NCBI RefSeq assembly: GCF_015624485.1
Contig: NZ_CP061378.1
Span: 4,278,001 to 4,342,000, forward strand
Length of the DNA stretch: 64,000 nt
Origin: Bradyrhizobium genosp. L
GTDB taxonomy: Bacteria > Pseudomonadota > Alphaproteobacteria > Rhizobiales > Xanthobacteraceae
Direction of reading: 5' to 3'
Both the position numbers and the translations under genes were made by a program. Shown here piece after piece: positions 47,267 to 56,670 of this stretch (position 1 is the first letter of the stretch; the number at the start of each line of letters is the position of its first letter). The notes below the pieces were generated by a model. The model ran no database searches, was not told the DNA's origin, and worked only from the letters and a program-made list of their open reading frames with translations.

Positions 47267-47403
47267 GCTGGGTTCCGGCTGCGAGCCCCGACGGCAAATC
47301 TGTTAGGGGTCAGCTTGTTGGAGGCACGGCAATATTGCAATCCATTGAGCTGCCCGGTACGTCAACGCCTCGCGCGACGCAAGGGGACGGATCAGTTCCG
47401 CCG

Positions 47404-47880
47404 ATGAACCAGACGATTTCAAAACGCTCCCGCGTGGCCTCCGGCCGCGGGCTCCTCGCGCACTTCCGTGCGATCGCTGTCATCGGCATGGTCTGCGGCG
47501 CGTTGGGCGCGTGCACCGGCGAGCAATTCCAGAAGGGCTACATCCTGCCCGAAGGCGCGCTCGAGCAGATCCCGATCGGCGCGAGCCAAGACCAGGTCCT
47601 GATCGTGCTGGGCACACCCTCCACCGTCGCCACCCTGGACGGCGAGGTGTTCTATTATATCTCGCAGCGGACCTCGCGCCCGATCGCCTTCATGAACCAG
47701 CACGTCATCGACCAGCGCGTGATCGCGGTCTATTTCGACAAGAACCGGCAGGTACGGCGGCTCGCGAATTACGGCATGAAGGACGGCAAGATCTTCGACT
47801 TCGTCAGCCGCACCACGCCGACTTCGGGCCAGGAAATGTCCTATCTGGCGCCACTCTTCAAGCTGATGAGCTTCAACTAG
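47404..47880 (+). CDS. bamE: Outer membrane assembly lipoprotein BamE (SmpA/OmlA)
   Basis: A 158-residue lipoprotein with signal anchor and lipobox (VCGALGAC, Cys about residue 37). The BamE domain reads IPIGASQDQVLIVLGTPSTVATLDGEVFYYISQ. It stabilises the BAM complex. I start at ATG 47404; the frame is open to 47335, but the extra residues fall before a signal peptide. The upstream ribosome site is weak. Confidence 0.88.
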   Translation: MNQTISKRSRVASGRGLLAHFRAIAVIGMVCGALGACTGEQFQKGYILPEGALEQIPIGASQDQVLIVLGTPSTVATLDGEVFYYISQRTSRPIAFMNQHVIDQRVIAVYFDKNRQVRRLANYGMKDGKIFDFVSRTTPTSGQEMSYLAPLFKLMSFN

Positions 47881-48052
47881 CTCCGACCTTTTGCGGGATG
47901 CGCGCTACCGCGCGCAATCGTTCCTTGTCGGAAATATCAATTTATAATTGCGTGTAAGATAACTCACACGTACATCGCGTTCCCCCTGCTAGGACAGCGG
48001 CGAGCCGGATCGCAGCGGCTCTCGCCAACCGCCATTCAGCAGGAGATACGTC

Positions 48053-48409
48053 ATGGGTTTTTATGGACCAGAACCGTTTGATTCCGCCGAAGCCGTCTAC
48101 GTCTGGACCGGCCTGGGTTCGCCGGGCTTCTTCTCCGTCACCGTCGAAGGAAACGCACCGAATTTCACATCCGGCATCAAGCTCGTCCGCGACGAGCAGT
48201 GGGTCGGCGGCCTGGCCATCAAGGTCATGGGGTGGACCGGTCCGCTCGGCAAGGGCACCAAGCCATACAAGGTCCATGGCTCCTTCCCCGGCTCCTTCCT
48301 CAAGGAGATCGTCGTGATCGGCAGCAACAAGCACGAGGTCGTCAAGGTGAAGGAGATTCCGTTCACCAATGACGAAGAGTTCGCCAAGAACGCCGACGCG
48401 CTGGTGTAG
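48053..48409 (+). CDS. Conserved hypothetical protein (118 aa)
   Basis: A 118-residue soluble protein, MGFYGPEPFDSAEAVYVWTGLGSPGFFSVT..., with alternating beta-strand patterns and no Cys. AGGAGATACGTC provides a good ribosome site before the ATG. No signal peptide or membrane helix. I do not recognise its family. It is a single gene before the catabolic island. Confidence 0.75.
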   Translation: MGFYGPEPFDSAEAVYVWTGLGSPGFFSVTVEGNAPNFTSGIKLVRDEQWVGGLAIKVMGWTGPLGKGTKPYKVHGSFPGSFLKEIVVIGSNKHEVVKVKEIPFTNDEEFAKNADALV

Positions 48410-48618
48410 CCGCGGCGGTTTGCCAGCCGACATTTCCACTCGTGATGGCCGGGCGGAAGCGCATCTCGCGCCAGATGTCCGGCCATCCGCGTCCTGCCCT
48501 GCCCGCGCGGCGAGCGCGCCCCTGGGCGACCAGCCTGTGTCAAGTCGTCCGCTTGCCCGCCAGCGTGCATTGGCTACTCTGCCTGCAAAACGAACAATCC
48601 GGGCAGGGAGCGAACGGG

Positions 48619-49626
48619 GTGACCAACAGCGATTATTCTCGCCGCCGGCTGTTGACCGGAGCGGCGGCAGTCTCCGCAGCTGCCATCCTGCCGCGCGCGA
48701 GCATCGCGGCCGGCGACTGGCGTCCGACCGAGACGGTGCGGATCATCGTGCCGGCCGCGGCCGGCGGCTCGACCGACGTGATGGGGCGGCTGCTGGCTGC
48801 GCATCTGCAGCCGATCTGGGGCCAGTCGGCGGTCGTTGAAAACCGCTCCGGCGCCGGCGGCACCATCGGCACGGCGGAAGTCGCGCGAGCCAAGGGCGAC
48901 GGCCACACCATCCTGATCGGCAATCCCGGGCCGAACGCGATCGCCTTCAGCATCTTCAAGAACCTCAACTACAAGGCCGACCAGCTGCAGGCGGTCTCCA
49001 ACATGATCCGGATCCCGAACATCGTGTCGGCGCATCCAGCCACCGGCATCAAGTCGATCGCCGAGCTGATCGCCTATCTCAAGAAGAACCCGGACAAGCT
49101 CACCTACGGCTCGTCCGGCACCGGGCAGAGCCCTCACCTCACCGGCGCCTGGTTCCTGCAGCTCACCGGGCTGAAGATGACCCATGTGCCGTTTCGCGGC
49201 GCCGGCCCCGCGCTGCAGGCTGCGCTCGCCGGCGACATCCAGATCCTGTTCGACAATCTCTATCCGTCGCTGCCGCAGGTGCTCGACGGCAAGCTCAACG
49301 GCCTCTGCGTCACCACGCCTGATCGCAGCGAGGCCATTCCCGCCCTGCCGACCATGCGCGAGGGCGCGCCGGAGCTGGCCAAGTTCGACGTCTCGTCCTG
49401 GTTCGGCGTCTTCCTGCCGAAGACCGCGCCCACCGCCGTGCTCGACGAGCTCAACCGTCAGGTCAAGGCGATGCTGGAGCGCGACGACGTTAGGAAGAAC
49501 ATCGCGGGCATGGGCGCGACGGCCGACTACGGCACGCCCCAGCAATTCTCCGACTTCGTCGCCGCCGAGACCACCAAGTTCGCCGCCATCATCGAGAAGG
49601 AAGGCTTGCAGATGGAGGTGAAGTGA
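48619..49626 (+). CDS. Tripartite tricarboxylate transporter substrate-binding protein (TctC/Bug family), orphan
   Basis: A 335-residue periplasmic binding protein of the Bug family. The signal contains a twin-arginine-like SRRRLLTGAAAVSAAAILPRASIA. The mature part has VRIIVPAAAGGSTDVMGRLLA, VVENRSGAGGTIGTAEVA and YGSSGTGQSPHLTGAWFLQLTG typical of the family. I start at GTG 48619 with AGGGAG 8 nt upstream. No TctA or TctB membrane genes are nearby, so it may sense or serve a distant transporter. It converges with the MFS gene. Confidence 0.92.
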   Translation: MTNSDYSRRRLLTGAAAVSAAAILPRASIAAGDWRPTETVRIIVPAAAGGSTDVMGRLLAAHLQPIWGQSAVVENRSGAGGTIGTAEVARAKGDGHTILIGNPGPNAIAFSIFKNLNYKADQLQAVSNMIRIPNIVSAHPATGIKSIAELIAYLKKNPDKLTYGSSGTGQSPHLTGAWFLQLTGLKMTHVPFRGAGPALQAALAGDIQILFDNLYPSLPQVLDGKLNGLCVTTPDRSEAIPALPTMREGAPELAKFDVSSWFGVFLPKTAPTAVLDELNRQVKAMLERDDVRKNIAGMGATADYGTPQQFSDFVAAETTKFAAIIEKEGLQMEVK

Positions 49627-49661
49627 GGCGGTCATCGAAAGCCGGGCGAAACGCTCCGGCA

Positions 49662-50975
49662 CTAGGCAAGCTTGACCTTTGTTTCGGGAGAAACCTTCGC
49701 GGGGAGTTTCGTCAGCACCAGCACGACGCCGACAAGTCCGAAGATGGCAATGACGGCGAGCCCGAGCGGCAGACTTCCGGTTTGCACCTTGAGCCATCCG
49801 ATGATCGGAGGGCTGATGCCGCTGCCGATCGCGCCCGCCATGCTCACGGCGGCGATGCCGCCGGCAGCACCCTTGCCTTTCAAGTACGAAGTCGGGATCG
49901 TCCAATAAAGCGCAACCGCACAGGTATTGCCGACGGCGGCCAGGGTCAGCAGCGCCGCCGTCGCAACCACATCGTCTGCGATAAACGGCAATCCGACGAA
50001 ACCGATCGCCCCCAGTATCGCGCACCCCGCATAGTGCCAACGCCGCTCCATCATGCGATCTGAACTGCGTCCGACCGCGATCATCGCCAACGCGGAAATT
50101 GCCGAGATCAGGCCCGTCGTCCATCCGATACCACCGATGCCGGTCATGCCTGCGGATTTCAGCAGGCTGGGTGTCCAGAAATTCACAGCATTGATGCCGC
50201 AATTCACACAGACATTGACCAGCGCCATGACGTAGATCAGGGGGTCGCGGAGCACGCCCACAAAGCTGTGCTGGGTGCCCTTCGGGTTCTGCAGCCGGTC
50301 GGCGTCGAGATCGCGCTGCAGCATCCGCTTCTCCGCATCGCTCAGCCAGCGGGCTTTGTCCGGCGCATCATCGAGGTAGAGATAGGCGACGATCCCCATT
50401 GCGATGGCCGGCAATCCCTCCAGCAGAAACAGCCACTGCCATCCACGGAGCCCGTGCAGGCCGTCCATGCTCTGCATGATCATTCCGGAGAGCGGCCCAC
50501 CGACGATCCCGGCCATCGGCACGCCGGCAAAAAACAGGCTGGTCATGCGCGCCTTGTACTGATCCGGAAACCAGTAGGTCAGATAGAGCATGACGCCGGG
50601 AAGGAATCCGGCCTCGGCCGCGCCGAACAGCAAGCGCAGCACGTAAAGTTCGCCGGCGCTGCGGATGAACATCTGCATCGCCGTGAGCATTCCCCAGAAC
50701 ACCATGATGCGGAGCAGCGTCTTGCGAACGCCGATCCGAGCGAGCATCAGATTGCTCGGGATGTCGAACAGGCAGTAGGTCACGAAGAACAGACCGCTCG
50801 CGACGCCGTAATGGGCATCGTTGAGACCGAGGTCGCTCAGAAACTGCAGCTTCGCAAAGCCGATATTGACGCGGTCGATGTAGCAGATCAGATACAATAG
50901 GATAATGAACGGGATGAGGCGCCAGAACACCTTGCGGTACAGGCGCGCGTGGTCGTCGACACTCCGTGCCGTCAT
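49662..50975 (-). CDS. MFS transporter (anion:cation symporter type)
   Basis: A 437-residue 12-helix transporter; YLICYIDRVNIGFAKLQFLSDLG and DIPSNLMLARIGVRKTLLRIM mark the ACS family. I start at ATG 50975 with GGAGGAAG 4 nt upstream; the longer frame runs into noncoding DNA. It is last in the minus-strand run sulfatase, ECH, ALDH, HIBADH-like, GntR, and so probably imports the island's substrate or an acid product. Confidence 0.92.
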   Translation of the reverse strand: MTARSVDDHARLYRKVFWRLIPFIILLYLICYIDRVNIGFAKLQFLSDLGLNDAHYGVASGLFFVTYCLFDIPSNLMLARIGVRKTLLRIMVFWGMLTAMQMFIRSAGELYVLRLLFGAAEAGFLPGVMLYLTYWFPDQYKARMTSLFFAGVPMAGIVGGPLSGMIMQSMDGLHGLRGWQWLFLLEGLPAIAMGIVAYLYLDDAPDKARWLSDAEKRMLQRDLDADRLQNPKGTQHSFVGVLRDPLIYVMALVNVCVNCGINAVNFWTPSLLKSAGMTGIGGIGWTTGLISAISALAMIAVGRSSDRMMERRWHYAGCAILGAIGFVGLPFIADDVVATAALLTLAAVGNTCAVALYWTIPTSYLKGKGAAGGIAAVSMAGAIGSGISPPIIGWLKVQTGSLPLGLAVIAIFGLVGVVLVLTKLPAKVSPETKVKLA

Positions 50976-51083
50976 GGGCTTCCTCCAATGGCCGGCTTGA
51001 ACGCCGGCTCCAAGTTCGTTTCGACGCCGTGCAAGGAGGACGCGAGGCGGCAATTCCCTCGCTGCCGCCTGCCCCTTCAAATA

Positions 51084-51758
51084 TCAGTAGAACGAAAGCG
51101 ATCGCTCGACGTCGGCCCTGATTGCCTCGATCCGCTTCCGGTTGAGTTGCTCTGCGCTGTGCGAATCTCCGCGCTCGATCGCATCCAATAGCCGTCTGTG
51201 ATCGTCGATCGCCGCGGCCATGCGGCCCGGGATCTGCGCGGTGCGCTGCCCCATCAGGCGCAAGCGGTTTTCAATGCTCATGACATGCTGCTCGAGCGTC
51301 TTGCTCTGGCAGCACGAGACGAGGATCCGGCGAAACGCCAGCGCCTCCTCCAGGTAACGTTCGACATTGCCGGCCTTCACGGCGCTCGACATCTGCTTGA
51401 ACGTCACCCGCAGCCGCGCAAGGTTCTTGGCGTCCATCTGCCGGGTCGCGAGACGGGCGACCAGGCCCTCCAACACCTCCCGAATATCGAGCAGCTCGAT
51501 GATCTCGGCGGGCGTCAGCTGCCGGACGGTCACGCCGACATAGCGGGTCCGCGCGACCAGCCCCTCCACTTCGAGCTGCCTGATCGCCTCGCGAATCGGG
51601 GTTCGGCTCAGCTCGAAGCGTTGCGCGAGCTCTTCCTCGCCAAGCTTGTCTCCCGGCTTGATCTCGCCGTGCAGGATCGAGTCGCGGATCTTCTCGCAGA
51701 CCTGTTCGGTGGTCAGCGCGACCTGTCGCGGCTTGACACGCTTTATGTCCGTGCTCAT
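51084..51758 (-). CDS. GntR-family transcriptional regulator (FCD type)
   Basis: A 224-residue regulator: GntR winged helix (TTEQVCEKIRDSILHGEIKPGDKLGEEELAQRFELSRTPIREAIRQLEVEGLV, about 17-70) and a C-terminal FCD ligand domain (about 85-215). ATG 51758 is preceded by AGGACG; an earlier ATG at 51797 overlaps the 3' end of the dehydrogenase gene by 20 nt, so either start is possible. It is the natural candidate to bind the TTGTATACAA palindrome at 56601. Confidence 0.92.
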   Translation of the reverse strand: MSTDIKRVKPRQVALTTEQVCEKIRDSILHGEIKPGDKLGEEELAQRFELSRTPIREAIRQLEVEGLVARTRYVGVTVRQLTPAEIIELLDIREVLEGLVARLATRQMDAKNLARLRVTFKQMSSAVKAGNVERYLEEALAFRRILVSCCQSKTLEQHVMSIENRLRLMGQRTAQIPGRMAAAIDDHRRLLDAIERGDSHSAEQLNRKRIEAIRADVERSLSFY

Positions 51759-51777
51759 GGCGTCCTGTCCGAGAATC

Positions 51778-52677
51778 TCACCTGCGTTCGCTGTCATTGA
51801 GCATCTGCACGATGGACGAAAAGTCCAGCCGTCCCTTCCCTGTCTTGCAGTGGATGTCGTAAAGCGCCGCCGCGGCCGCGCCGAGCGGGGTCGGCGTGCC
51901 GCTGCCGATCGCCGCCTGCTCGGCCAGGCGCAGATCCTTGAGCATCAGTTCGGAGGCGAACCCGCCTTGATAGGCGCGATTGGAAGGCGCGGTCGGCACC
52001 AGGCCCGGGACCGGCGCATAGCTCGTCAGCGCCCAGCATTGCCCGGAGGAGGCAGCGGAAATCTCGAACAGCTTTCTGGCGTCGAGCCCCAACCGCTGCG
52101 CCAGCGTCAGTGCTTCCGACACCGCGATCATCGAAATGCCCGCAATCATGTTGTTGCAGATCTTGGCCACCTGGCCCGCACAGGCCTCGCCGGCGTGGAC
52201 GATCTTCTTGCCCATGGCGCCAAGCAGCGGCAGCGCCGCATCGAGCGCCGCCTGGCTGCCGCCGACCATGAATGTCAGCGTGCCTGCCGCCGCGCCCTCG
52301 ACGCCCCCGGAAACCGGCGCATCCAGCGACAACAAGTTCCGAGCGCTCATCGAACGGTGAAATGCGGCACAGGAATTCACGTCGATGGTCGACGAATCGA
52401 TCACCACGCAGCCGTCGCGGAGCGGCAGCTTCGCCCCGTCGACCCGCTCACCGAAAACCGCCAGAACGTCGCGGCCGCTCGGCAGCATCGAGATCACGAC
52501 GTCCGCGTCCTGCACGGCGGAGAACACGTCGGTGCAAGGCACCAGACCTCGCGCCGCGGCACGCTCGAGCGCAACCGCGCTGGTGTCATAGCAGCGCACC
52601 CGATGCCCGGCATCGAAAAGACGGCCGGCCATGGGCATCCCCATGTTGCCCAGACCAATGAAGCCGACATCTGTCAT
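51778..52677 (-). CDS. 3-hydroxyisobutyrate dehydrogenase-like NAD(P)-binding protein
   Basis: A 299-residue beta-hydroxyacid dehydrogenase. NAD motif VGFIGLGNMGMPMAGRLFDAGH, substrate loop LDAPVSGGVEGAAAGTLTFMVGG and the catalytic Lys in GQVAKICNNMIAGISM are present. It oxidises a small 3-hydroxy acid (3-hydroxyisobutyrate, tartronate semialdehyde or similar). It stands downstream of the aldehyde dehydrogenase gene, which would take the semialdehyde product. Confidence 0.92.
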   Translation of the reverse strand: MTDVGFIGLGNMGMPMAGRLFDAGHRVRCYDTSAVALERAAARGLVPCTDVFSAVQDADVVISMLPSGRDVLAVFGERVDGAKLPLRDGCVVIDSSTIDVNSCAAFHRSMSARNLLSLDAPVSGGVEGAAAGTLTFMVGGSQAALDAALPLLGAMGKKIVHAGEACAGQVAKICNNMIAGISMIAVSEALTLAQRLGLDARKLFEISAASSGQCWALTSYAPVPGLVPTAPSNRAYQGGFASELMLKDLRLAEQAAIGSGTPTPLGAAAAALYDIHCKTGKGRLDFSSIVQMLNDSERR

Positions 52678-52716
52678 GGTGTGCCTCCTGCGCGATGAGC
52701 GAGCCGCCGATGCGGC

Positions 52717-54219
52717 TCACTGCATGTTGAAAATCACGGTCTTCTTGTGCGTGAAATGGTCGAGCATGGCTTCGAGCGAGGCTTCCCGCCCCAGTCCCGA
52801 CTGTTTGACCCCGCCGTAGGACAATCCGGGCTGCACCACGATGTTCTGGTTGATCTGCACAAATCCGGCCTGCAATCGCCGGGATGCATCAAGCGCGGTC
52901 TTGAGGTTCGTGGTCCAGATCGTCGCCGCCAGCCCGTAGTCGCTGTCGTTGGCCGCAGCCAATGCGTCTTCATAGTTGCTGAACTTGATGACGCAGGTGA
53001 CCGGACCGAAGATCTCTTCGCGCGCAAGCCGGCTTTCGTTGCTCAGCCCGGTAAAGATCACCGGACGCACGAACAAGCCGTCGCGCAATGCGGCGTCCCC
53101 GGGCAGTGCCGAACATTCGACGGGCTCGGCGCCCGAAGCCGCCTTGCCGTGTTCGATGTAGCCGCACACCTTGTCGTATTGTGCGCGGGAGATGATGGTG
53201 CCGATGTCGGTGGCTTCGTCCAGCGGGTCGCCCATCTTCATCAGGTCGACCTTGGCCTTGACCTTGGCCACGAATTCGTCATGCAGGCTTTCGTGCACGA
53301 AGATCCGGCTTGCCGCCGTGCAACTCTGCCCCTGCCGCGTGAAGCGCATGCCGGCAATCGCGCCCGCGACCGCCTTGTCGAGATCGGCGTCGTGCATGAC
53401 GATCATGGGGCTTTTGCCGCCCAATTCGAGCGTGGCCGGAATCAGCTTCTCGCCGGCAGCCCGCGCGACGATCCTGCCGGTCTCGACCGAGCCGGTGAAC
53501 GTGATCTTGCCGACGGCCGGATGCGCAACCAACGGGCCACCGCATTCCGGACCGAAGCCGGAGACGATGTTGAGCACGCCCGCGGGCAGCAACTGGTTGA
53601 GGATTTGACAGACCCGAAGCACGGCCAGCGGCGCCTCCTCGGCGGACTTCACCACCACGCAGTTGCCGGCCACCAGCGCCGGCGCGATCTTCAGCGCCAT
53701 CAGCATCATCGGGGCGTTCCAGGGGATGATAACGCCGACGACGCCGATCGGCTCGCGCGTGGTGATGGTCAGCATCTCCGGACTGAACGGCACCGACTCG
53801 CCCTTCAACTCGGAGGCGACGCCGCCATAGAATTGCAGCGCATCGGCGACGATCGAGGCCTCGACACGGCTCTCGGTGCGCAACGCCTTGCCGGTTTCCA
53901 GCGCCACCAGCCGACCGAGCTCCTCGACATGCGCAGCGAGAAGACGGGCGCATTCGCCGACCAGATTGCCGCGCTTGCGCGCCGGCATCGCCGCCCAGTC
54001 GACTTGCGCGCGGACCGCAGCCCGCACCGCCTGGTCGACCTCGGAGCGACCGCTGGCCGGGACGCGAGCGATTTCGAGACCGGTCGCAGGGTTGCACACC
54101 GCAAACGTGTCCGACGAAGATGCCGGCACGAGCTGGCCGTCGATCAGATTGAAGCCGGATAAGGACCGGGCCAACGCCTTCGGGTCGATGTTTGGGGTCA
54201 AGGTTTGACGGGCGGTCAT
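52717..54219 (-). CDS. Aldehyde dehydrogenase family protein
   Basis: A 500-residue NAD(P)+-dependent aldehyde dehydrogenase. Catalytic Glu265 (TLELGGKSP) and Cys300 (RQGQSCTAASR) are in place, as are the oxyanion Asn in IIPWNAP and EIFGPV. It oxidises an aldehyde or semialdehyde made by the neighbouring enzymes. It is 22 nt past the enoyl-CoA hydratase gene on the same strand. Confidence 0.94.
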   Translation of the reverse strand: MTARQTLTPNIDPKALARSLSGFNLIDGQLVPASSSDTFAVCNPATGLEIARVPASGRSEVDQAVRAAVRAQVDWAAMPARKRGNLVGECARLLAAHVEELGRLVALETGKALRTESRVEASIVADALQFYGGVASELKGESVPFSPEMLTITTREPIGVVGVIIPWNAPMMLMALKIAPALVAGNCVVVKSAEEAPLAVLRVCQILNQLLPAGVLNIVSGFGPECGGPLVAHPAVGKITFTGSVETGRIVARAAGEKLIPATLELGGKSPMIVMHDADLDKAVAGAIAGMRFTRQGQSCTAASRIFVHESLHDEFVAKVKAKVDLMKMGDPLDEATDIGTIISRAQYDKVCGYIEHGKAASGAEPVECSALPGDAALRDGLFVRPVIFTGLSNESRLAREEIFGPVTCVIKFSNYEDALAAANDSDYGLAATIWTTNLKTALDASRRLQAGFVQINQNIVVQPGLSYGGVKQSGLGREASLEAMLDHFTHKKTVIFNMQ

Positions 54220-54241
54220 GCGGTTCCTCGATGCTGGAAAG

Positions 54242-55012
54242 TCAGGCGCCCACGAAGTTGGGGCTTCGCTTGTTCAGGAAGGCGTCAATTCCCTCGGCAT
54301 AGTCGCGGCTCTGAAAGGCCTGCGCCGCCAGGCGATCTAGTCTTTCATCCAGGTCCAGAATCCCCGGCTGATTGCGCCGGCAGAGACCGAGCTTGGCTCC
54401 GGCAAGCGACAGCGGCGCCGCGCGACACAATTGCCCGGCGATCTCGCGTGCGTACAGCATCGGCGCGTCGTCGACGTAATCGACCAGCCCGGCCGCCAGC
54501 GCGTCGGACGATGTCAGCGCGCCGCCCAGCATCAGCATCCGTCGGCAAGTCGCGGCGCTGACGACGGATTGCAGGGCCTGCATCGCCACCCGCGGATAGA
54601 GCGTGCCGAGCCGCGCCGCCGGAATTGCGAAGCGCGCGCCGCGCCCCGCCACGCGGAAATCGCATGCGCAGGCGAGCGCCACGCCTCCGCCGAAACAATT
54701 GCCCTCGATCGCGGCAATGATCGGTTTGGACATGCGCATGGCGAGGTCGAGGCATTGGCCCAGCTCGCGATCATATTCAAGCGCATCATCCAGGCTGGTG
54801 CGTAGCCGTGAGAATTCCGAGATGTCGGCACCGGCGCAGAAATGACCGCCGGCGCCGCTCAGGATGACGCAACGCACGGCCGGGTCGGCCGCGCAATCGC
54901 CGAGGGTCACGCGCAGCTGGCGCCAGAGCGACAGCGACAACGCATTTCGCCGTTCGGGTCGCTCGATCGAAACGAACCCGACTTCACCCTGAAAGGAGCA
55001 TACGATATCCAT
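54242..55012 (-). CDS. Enoyl-CoA hydratase/isomerase family protein
   Basis: A 256-residue crotonase. The CoA/oxyanion segments are HFCAGADISEFS and EGNCFGGGVALACACDFRVAGRGARFAIPAARLGTLYP. It starts 2 nt after the sulfatase stop (TGAGCATG), indicating translational coupling. Its GAAGAG ribosome site lies in the end of the sulfatase gene. Its activity (hydratase, isomerase or other) is not fixed by sequence. Confidence 0.92.
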   Translation of the reverse strand: MDIVCSFQGEVGFVSIERPERRNALSLSLWRQLRVTLGDCAADPAVRCVILSGAGGHFCAGADISEFSRLRTSLDDALEYDRELGQCLDLAMRMSKPIIAAIEGNCFGGGVALACACDFRVAGRGARFAIPAARLGTLYPRVAMQALQSVVSAATCRRMLMLGGALTSSDALAAGLVDYVDDAPMLYAREIAGQLCRAAPLSLAGAKLGLCRRNQPGILDLDERLDRLAAQAFQSRDYAEGIDAFLNKRSPNFVGA

Positions 55013-55014
55013 GC

Positions 55015-56541
55015 TCAACTCTTCATCGAGGCCAACGGAGGCCAGCGCTTCTTGACCTTGATGACGCGCGCGCTGCCGCGACGAACGAAGCGCTTGGTGT
55101 CATCCGCCTTCGCCTGGTAGTCCCAGACCGGCTGCATGGCGTCCGGCAGGCCGTTGATGAATTTCCGGCGCGCCTGACTGGCGAGGACCTCGGCTGCAAG
55201 TTGCGCCGGATTCCACCGCGCCATGACTTCGCCCTTCAGCTCGGCGACCACCTTCGGCAGTTCGGACGCCAGATTGCGCAGCTCCTGCGGGTCGCTCGCA
55301 AGGTCGTACAGGATGTCCGGGTAGCCATGCGTGTAGATGTATTTGTAGCGGCCACGCCGCAGCGCGCAGCACGGCCCGGTGACACCCTCGGCCGTATATT
55401 CGACGAAGGCGGAGCGCTCGTCCCGTTCGGGCAAGTCATCGATCAGCGTCTTCATCGACCGCCCGTCGACGGGTTCGACCCAGGCCGGCGAATGCCCGGG
55501 ATTGGCATAATCCAGCAGGGTCGGCAGGATGTCGACATGCGACACCGGCGCATCGACGCGCCGTTCGCGCCGCAGCCCGGGCTGCGCAATCAGCAGCGGC
55601 ACCTTGACGGACCAGTCGAAGAACACGCGCTTGAACCACATGCCGCGCTCGCCGAGCATGTCGCCGTGATCCGACGTCACGATGACGATGGTGTTTTCGT
55701 CGAAGCCGGTGCGCTTCAGCGTTTCGAGCAGCCGTCCCACCTTGTCGTCGACGTAGCTCACCATCGCGTAATATGCGTGCCGGGCGCGACGGATCTGGTC
55801 GTCGGTCGGCGCTGCCTTGTCGAGCCCATGCGCATACTGGATCCAGCGGCTCAGCATGTCCCGCTCTTCGAGCGCGATGTTGCCGGTGAGCGGCAGGTTG
55901 ATCTCGGCGGGGTCGTAGCGATCGAGGTACTCGGGCAGGATATGGAACGGCGGATGCGGATGCGTGAACGAGACGCACATGAAGAACGGCTGCTCCTCGT
56001 CGCGCGCCAGATCATAAAGCCGCTGGATCGACTTCGCTTCGACCTCCTCGTCGTAATCGAGCTGCAGGCTGCGGAAGCATTCGCCGCTTTCGGTCACGGT
56101 GCTGAGATTGTGACCGGGTGCGTAGAAGGCGAACTCGCCTTCCGTCCAATCGGCGGTCCAGCCGAAATCGGCGGGATAGATGTCCGTGGTCAGACGCTCC
56201 TGGAAGCCGTGCAGCTGATCGGGGCCGACGAAGTGCATCTTGCCGCCGAGGATCGTCTTGTAGCCCAGGCTGCCCAGATAGTACGGGATCGTCGGCGTTG
56301 AGGCGGAAAACTCGCACGCATTGTCGAAAGCGCCGATGCGCGTGGCGTACTGCCCTGCCAGCAACGAGAATCGTGCGGGCGCGCAAAGCGGGAAATTGCA
56401 GTAGGCGTTGTTGAAGACCGTCGAGCGCGCGGCCAGCGCCTCCAGGTGCGGCGCCTTGACGACGCTGTTGCCGTGAAACGGCAGCGCCGGTCCCGACAAT
56501 TGATCCGCCATGATCAGCAGGATGTTGGGCTTCTTCTTCAT
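55015..56541 (-). CDS. betC: Choline-sulfatase-like sulfatase
   Basis: A 508-residue type I sulfatase. The formylglycine signature is CAPAR (Cys53 to Arg57), metal residues Asp13 (MADQ) and Asp291-His292 (TSDHGDMLGERGMWFKRVFFDW), and a C-terminal choline-sulfatase tail VWDYQAKADDTKRFVRR. The family splits choline-O-sulfate into choline and sulfate. I start at ATG 56541 with GGGAGGA upstream. No bet or opu genes are here; instead it leads an acyl-CoA-type operon, so the true substrate is open. Confidence 0.88.
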   Translation of the reverse strand: MKKKPNILLIMADQLSGPALPFHGNSVVKAPHLEALAARSTVFNNAYCNFPLCAPARFSLLAGQYATRIGAFDNACEFSASTPTIPYYLGSLGYKTILGGKMHFVGPDQLHGFQERLTTDIYPADFGWTADWTEGEFAFYAPGHNLSTVTESGECFRSLQLDYDEEVEAKSIQRLYDLARDEEQPFFMCVSFTHPHPPFHILPEYLDRYDPAEINLPLTGNIALEERDMLSRWIQYAHGLDKAAPTDDQIRRARHAYYAMVSYVDDKVGRLLETLKRTGFDENTIVIVTSDHGDMLGERGMWFKRVFFDWSVKVPLLIAQPGLRRERRVDAPVSHVDILPTLLDYANPGHSPAWVEPVDGRSMKTLIDDLPERDERSAFVEYTAEGVTGPCCALRRGRYKYIYTHGYPDILYDLASDPQELRNLASELPKVVAELKGEVMARWNPAQLAAEVLASQARRKFINGLPDAMQPVWDYQAKADDTKRFVRRGSARVIKVKKRWPPLASMKS

Positions 56542-56589
56542 GATTCCTCCCGTGAAAATCCGAACCTGGCAGAACCGGCACGGCTGATA

Positions 56590-56618
56590 TTGCATATTTG
56601 TTGTATACAATCTAGACT
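56590..56618 (+). promoter_or_regulatory. Sigma70-like promoter of the CoA-transferase gene
   Basis: TTGCAT (56590-56595), 17-nt spacer, TAGACT (56613-56618). The GntR-type palindrome sits inside the spacer. It is about 50 nt upstream of the CoA-transferase start. Confidence 0.6.
56601..56610. promoter_or_regulatory. GntR-type operator
   Basis: The perfect palindrome TTGTATACAA matches the GntR/FCD consensus TNGT-N-ACNA. It lies between the divergent sulfatase and CoA-transferase genes, overlapping both promoters. Confidence 0.7.
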
Positions 56619-56637
56619 GCCGCTCCAAGAATGACAA
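56609..56637 (-). promoter_or_regulatory. Sigma70-like promoter of the sulfatase operon
   Basis: On the minus strand TTGTCA (56632-56637), 17-nt spacer, TAGATT (56609-56614). The GntR-type palindrome begins within the last bases of the -10 box and reaches the likely start site. Confidence 0.62.
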
Positions 56638-56670
56638 GAGCCTTCGAAGGCGATGTTGCGGGAGAGACGC

